Positions 61,263 through 64,000 of a DNA stretch of 64,000 bases are shown one piece after another (position 1 is the stretch's first letter; the number at the start of each line of letters is the position of its first letter). Source of the stretch: Ferribacterium limneticum (GTDB taxonomy: Bacteria > Pseudomonadota > Gammaproteobacteria > Burkholderiales > Rhodocyclaceae); NCBI RefSeq assembly GCF_020510585.1, contig NZ_CP075190.1:3160001-3224000 (forward strand), in the 5' to 3' direction. A model generated the notes under the pieces. The model did not search any database, was not told the DNA's origin, and saw nothing but the letters and a program-made list of their open reading frames with translations. Made by a program: the position numbers and the translations under genes.

Positions 61263-63368
61263 ATGACGCAAGCCATTTTTCCCGCCACGCCCTTGTTGAC
61301 AGGCACCGATGCCGAACAGAAGCGCCGGCAGATCCTCGACTACTTTCACGCCACCTTCGACCGCTACGAGCAGTTGTTCGAAGTGCTGACGTGCGACGAG
61401 GCTTACTACGTCAAACCGATTGCGCTGCGTCACCCGCTGATTTTCTACTTCGGCCACACCGCTACCTTTTTCATCAACAAGCTGGTCCTGGCCGGCTTGA
61501 TCGAGCAGCGCATCAACCCGGGTTTCGAGTCGATGTTCGCCATCGGCGTCGATGAAATGAGCTGGGATGACCTCAGCGAGCAGCGTTACGACTGGCCGCG
61601 TGTGGACGAAGTGCGCGCCTATCGCCGGGCCGTGCGGGCGACTGTGGCGCAGTTGATCGAGAGCTTGCCGCTGAACCTGCCGATTGGCTGGGAAGATCCG
61701 TTCTGGATCATCGTCATGGGCATCGAGCATGAGCGCATCCACCTCGAAACCTCTTCGGTGCTGATCCGCCAGCATCAGCTCAAATACGTGCAGAAACATC
61801 CGGCCTGGACGCCCTGTCGCGAAAGCGGTATTGCGCCGGAGAACACGCTGGTCGACATTCCGGCGGCTGAACTGCGCCTCGGCCGCGAACGCAGCGACCC
61901 GAAAATCTACGGCTGGGACAACGAATTTGGCCGCCACGAGGCGTCGACCGCAGCCTTCCAGGCCAGCCGTTATCTGGTGTCGAATCGCGAGTTTCTCGCC
62001 TTCGTTGAAGCCGGCGGCTACGCCGACGATTCACTATGGCCGGAGGAAGGTTTGGCGTGGAAGAAATTCGCCAAGGCCGAGCATCCGACTTTCTGGATCA
62101 AGGATGGCGGGCAATGGCGCCTGCGCCTGATGCTCGAAGAAGTCGCCATGCCCTGGGACTGGCCGGTCGAAACCAATTACCACGAGGCCAAGGCCTTCTG
62201 TAACTGGAAGGCACGCACCAGCGGCCAGGCTGTCCGTCTGCCGACCGAGGACGAGTGGCAGGCACTCCGCCGGTTCGCCGGAGTCGCTGATTTGCCCGAC
62301 GACCTGCCAGCCAACCTCGGCCTAAGCCACGAGGCGTCGAGCTGCCCGGTCAATCGCTTCGCGCACGGCCCCATGTTTGATGTCATCGGCAATGTCTGGC
62401 AATGGCTGGAAACACCGATTTACCCATTCGCCGGCTTTGAAGTCCATCCGATCTACGACGATTTCACGACACCGACCTTCGACGAGCGCCACAACCTGTT
62501 CAAGGGCGGTTCGTGGATTTCCTGCGGCAACGAAGCCGCGCCGGTCTCGCGCTACGCCTTCCGCCGCCATTTCTTCCAGCATGCCGGTTTCCGCTATGTC
62601 GTGGCCGACGCACCCGCCACCCAGCCGGCTTCACACTACGAGACCGACCGGCTGATTTCGGAGTACATCGAATTCCATTACGGCGACGCGTATTTTGGCG
62701 TGGCCAACTTCCCGAAAACCCTGGCCCAACTGGCCATCGAAACGATGGGCGACAAGCCGGCCGGCAAGGCACTCGACCTTGGCTGCGCCACCGGCCGGGC
62801 TACTTTCGAACTGGCCCGCCATTTCGATCAGGTCACCGGCCTCGATTTCTCGGCCCGCTTCATCGGCGTTGGCACGCAACTGGCCGAACAGGGCCGGCTG
62901 CGTTATACGCTGACCGAAGAAGGCGAACTGGTCAGCTACAAGGAATGCTCACTGGCCGCCTTGGGCCTGGGCGAAGTGGCGGCCAAGGTCGAATTCTTCC
63001 AGGGCGACGCCTGCAACCTGAAGCCGGTTTTCGCCGGCTACGACCTGATCCTGGCCGCCAACCTGATCGACCGCCTGTACAGCCCGGCGCTCTTCCTCAA
63101 AACCGTCCATGAACGCCTCAACCCGGGCGGTTTGCTCATGCTGACCTCGCCCTACACCTGGCTGCCGGAACACACCAAGCGTGAGGAATGGATCGGTGGC
63201 TTCAAGAAGGATGGCGAGAACTTCACCACTTTCGATGGCCTGAAAGCGATGCTGGGCAAGCATTTCCGCCTGGTGCGCGGGCCCGAATCCGTACCTTTCG
63301 TCATTCGCGAAACAAAACGGAAGTTCCAGCACACGCTGTCGGAAGTCACCGTCTGGGAGCGGATTTAG
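61263..63368 (+). CDS. ovoA: OvoA, 5-histidylcysteine sulfoxide synthase / methyltransferase
   Basis: A 701-residue ovothiol-synthesis enzyme. The N-terminal DinB-like/FGE-type half holds the iron site HERIHLE (His156, His160, Glu162) and joins cysteine to histidine with O2. The formylglycine-generating-like core follows (for example PTEDEWQALRRFAG and KGGSWISCGNEA), and a C-terminal SAM-methyltransferase domain (ALDLGCATGRATFEL) adds the N1-methyl group. Full length for OvoA; no truncation. It stands alone with a weak ribosome site. The product, ovothiol A, is a thiol antioxidant. Confidence 0.93.
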   Translation: MTQAIFPATPLLTGTDAEQKRRQILDYFHATFDRYEQLFEVLTCDEAYYVKPIALRHPLIFYFGHTATFFINKLVLAGLIEQRINPGFESMFAIGVDEMSWDDLSEQRYDWPRVDEVRAYRRAVRATVAQLIESLPLNLPIGWEDPFWIIVMGIEHERIHLETSSVLIRQHQLKYVQKHPAWTPCRESGIAPENTLVDIPAAELRLGRERSDPKIYGWDNEFGRHEASTAAFQASRYLVSNREFLAFVEAGGYADDSLWPEEGLAWKKFAKAEHPTFWIKDGGQWRLRLMLEEVAMPWDWPVETNYHEAKAFCNWKARTSGQAVRLPTEDEWQALRRFAGVADLPDDLPANLGLSHEASSCPVNRFAHGPMFDVIGNVWQWLETPIYPFAGFEVHPIYDDFTTPTFDERHNLFKGGSWISCGNEAAPVSRYAFRRHFFQHAGFRYVVADAPATQPASHYETDRLISEYIEFHYGDAYFGVANFPKTLAQLAIETMGDKPAGKALDLGCATGRATFELARHFDQVTGLDFSARFIGVGTQLAEQGRLRYTLTEEGELVSYKECSLAALGLGEVAAKVEFFQGDACNLKPVFAGYDLILAANLIDRLYSPALFLKTVHERLNPGGLLMLTSPYTWLPEHTKREEWIGGFKKDGENFTTFDGLKAMLGKHFRLVRGPESVPFVIRETKRKFQHTLSEVTVWERI

Positions 63369-64000
63369 CTTGGGCGCTATCGCCGACTAGTGCGGCAAGG
63401 CGGACTGCGGTCACCAGCACCCACAGCGACAGGATGCCGGAGGCCAGGCGTTCGTACAGACCGGTGTAGACATGGGTCGCTTCGCTGGCCGACATCAGCG
63501 CCAGGAATTGCAGACCTGCTACGCCGGTAATGAGGGAGTAGGTGCTGAGTAGTTCTAGCCTTTCATCGCGGCGAAAAAGGATAGAGCCGAGCAGCGCGGC
63601 GGCCGCGATGGCGAGGAAGGCGATGGTCGCCGACAGGCCATGGAGGCGCTGGGTGAGAATCTCCGGCGCGGCACAGCCGGGTTCGCAGGCAAAGATGCCG
63701 GCGCCGATGCGGCCGAGACCGTTGAGCGCGATGAGGCTGGCGACGAGCAGCGTCAGGCGGGGACGATCGCAAATGCGGGCGAGCGTGGCGTAGAAAGCCG
63801 CCGCGAAACAGACGTGGAGCAGTCCTGTGGCGACGAAACCGCCATAGCGCATGAAAATACTGGTACTGCTGCCGCGTTCGCCCAGTTCGCTGATGTACTG
63901 GCCGACATGATCGAAACCGGGCCGAAGTTCGCCGGCAATGACAATCACCGCCGCCCAGAGCACCGGCGCCAACACACCGCAGAGGAGGCCGATGCGGATC
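63346..64000 (-). CDS. DUF998 membrane protein (5' end cut by window end)
   Basis: An integral membrane protein of the DUF998 family with about six helices, read on the minus strand and open to the window edge; the upstream codons continue IRIGLLCGVLAPVLWAA, so the true start lies beyond 64000. Family landmarks are FDHVGQYISELGERGS and GLGRIGAGIFACEPGC. Function is unknown. Its stop codon lies within the ovoA 3' end, giving a 23-base convergent overlap, so both transcripts read through each other's ends. Confidence 0.82.
   Translation of the reverse strand, partial: IRIGLLCGVLAPVLWAAVIVIAGELRPGFDHVGQYISELGERGSSTSIFMRYGGFVATGLLHVCFAAAFYATLARICDRPRLTLLVASLIALNGLGRIGAGIFACEPGCAAPEILTQRLHGLSATIAFLAIAAAALLGSILFRRDERLELLSTYSLITGVAGLQFLALMSASEATHVYTGLYERLASGILSLWVLVTAVRLAALVGDSAQAKSAPRR

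Overview
The window reads as chromosome of a GC-rich betaproteobacterium, most likely of the Dechloromonas/Azonexus type (Rhodocyclales). The basis is gene content: AceK next to two unrelated isocitrate dehydrogenases, a complete Sox cluster, many redox-flavoured signalling proteins, and protein sequences typical of that group. The genus is inference. No rRNA, tRNA, CRISPR array, prophage or intact insertion sequence was seen.

Layout. 1-4050: the end of one soxYZ pair, a cold-shock gene, clpS-clpA and rraA. 4.1-8.7 kb: the glyoxylate shunt (aceA, aceB) with a LysR gene between them. 8.9-14.1 kb: LysR/MFS and LysR/SDR-aldo-keto reductase modules. 14.3-20.4 kb: a c-type-heme diguanylate cyclase, lrgAB, and a PAS histidine kinase/FixJ-type pair. 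20.4-25.3 kb: ankyrin protein, TonB-like protein, a cysteine-rich secreted protein, a class III CoA-transferase and murI. 25.4-31.7 kb: a decayed small gene, a PAS-GGDEF protein, a YoeB toxin with an internally deleted YefM antitoxin, an HD-GYP protein, an RNA methyltransferase and two unknown genes. 32.2-40.8 kb: dimeric icd, monomeric idh, aceK and pntAA-AB-B, a carbon and NADPH control block. 40.9-44.6 kb: a chemoreceptor-like protein, a YeeE sulfur transporter, a degenerate HD-domain protein and a NifX-like protein. 44.7-54.8 kb: soxR-soxCDYZAXB-rhodanese, divergent from a flavocytochrome c sulfide dehydrogenase (fccAB), and a cytochrome c4. 54.9-64 kb: dut, coaBC, radC, rpmB-rpmG, dsbB, an RstAB-like two-component system, two coupled micro-ORFs, ovoA and a membrane protein cut by the window end.

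The most unusual signal is a dispersed element of about 35 bp. Its A-rich strand reads TACGGTCAACCGG, then an A-rich spacer, then GGCCAAAATTGAAAT. I count 14 clear copies in both orientations plus one degenerate copy. It is built from two short adjacent palindromes. It lies between genes, often beside terminators, and also inside reading frames: it encodes the signal-peptide cores of SoxX and SoxD, a near-terminal stretch of MurI, part of a TonB-like protein and part of an unknown protein, and it supplies the start codon of the YeeE transporter gene.

How the genes work together: the sox/fcc block oxidises thiosulfate, sulfane sulfur and sulfide into the cytochrome c pool, with the YeeE protein a plausible sulfur importer. 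AceA/AceB, two IDHs, AceK and Pnt set the split between the TCA cycle, the glyoxylate shunt and NADPH supply. FNR/ANR-like palindromes upstream of the heme cyclase and at the soxR/fccA junction suggest oxygen-dependent control.
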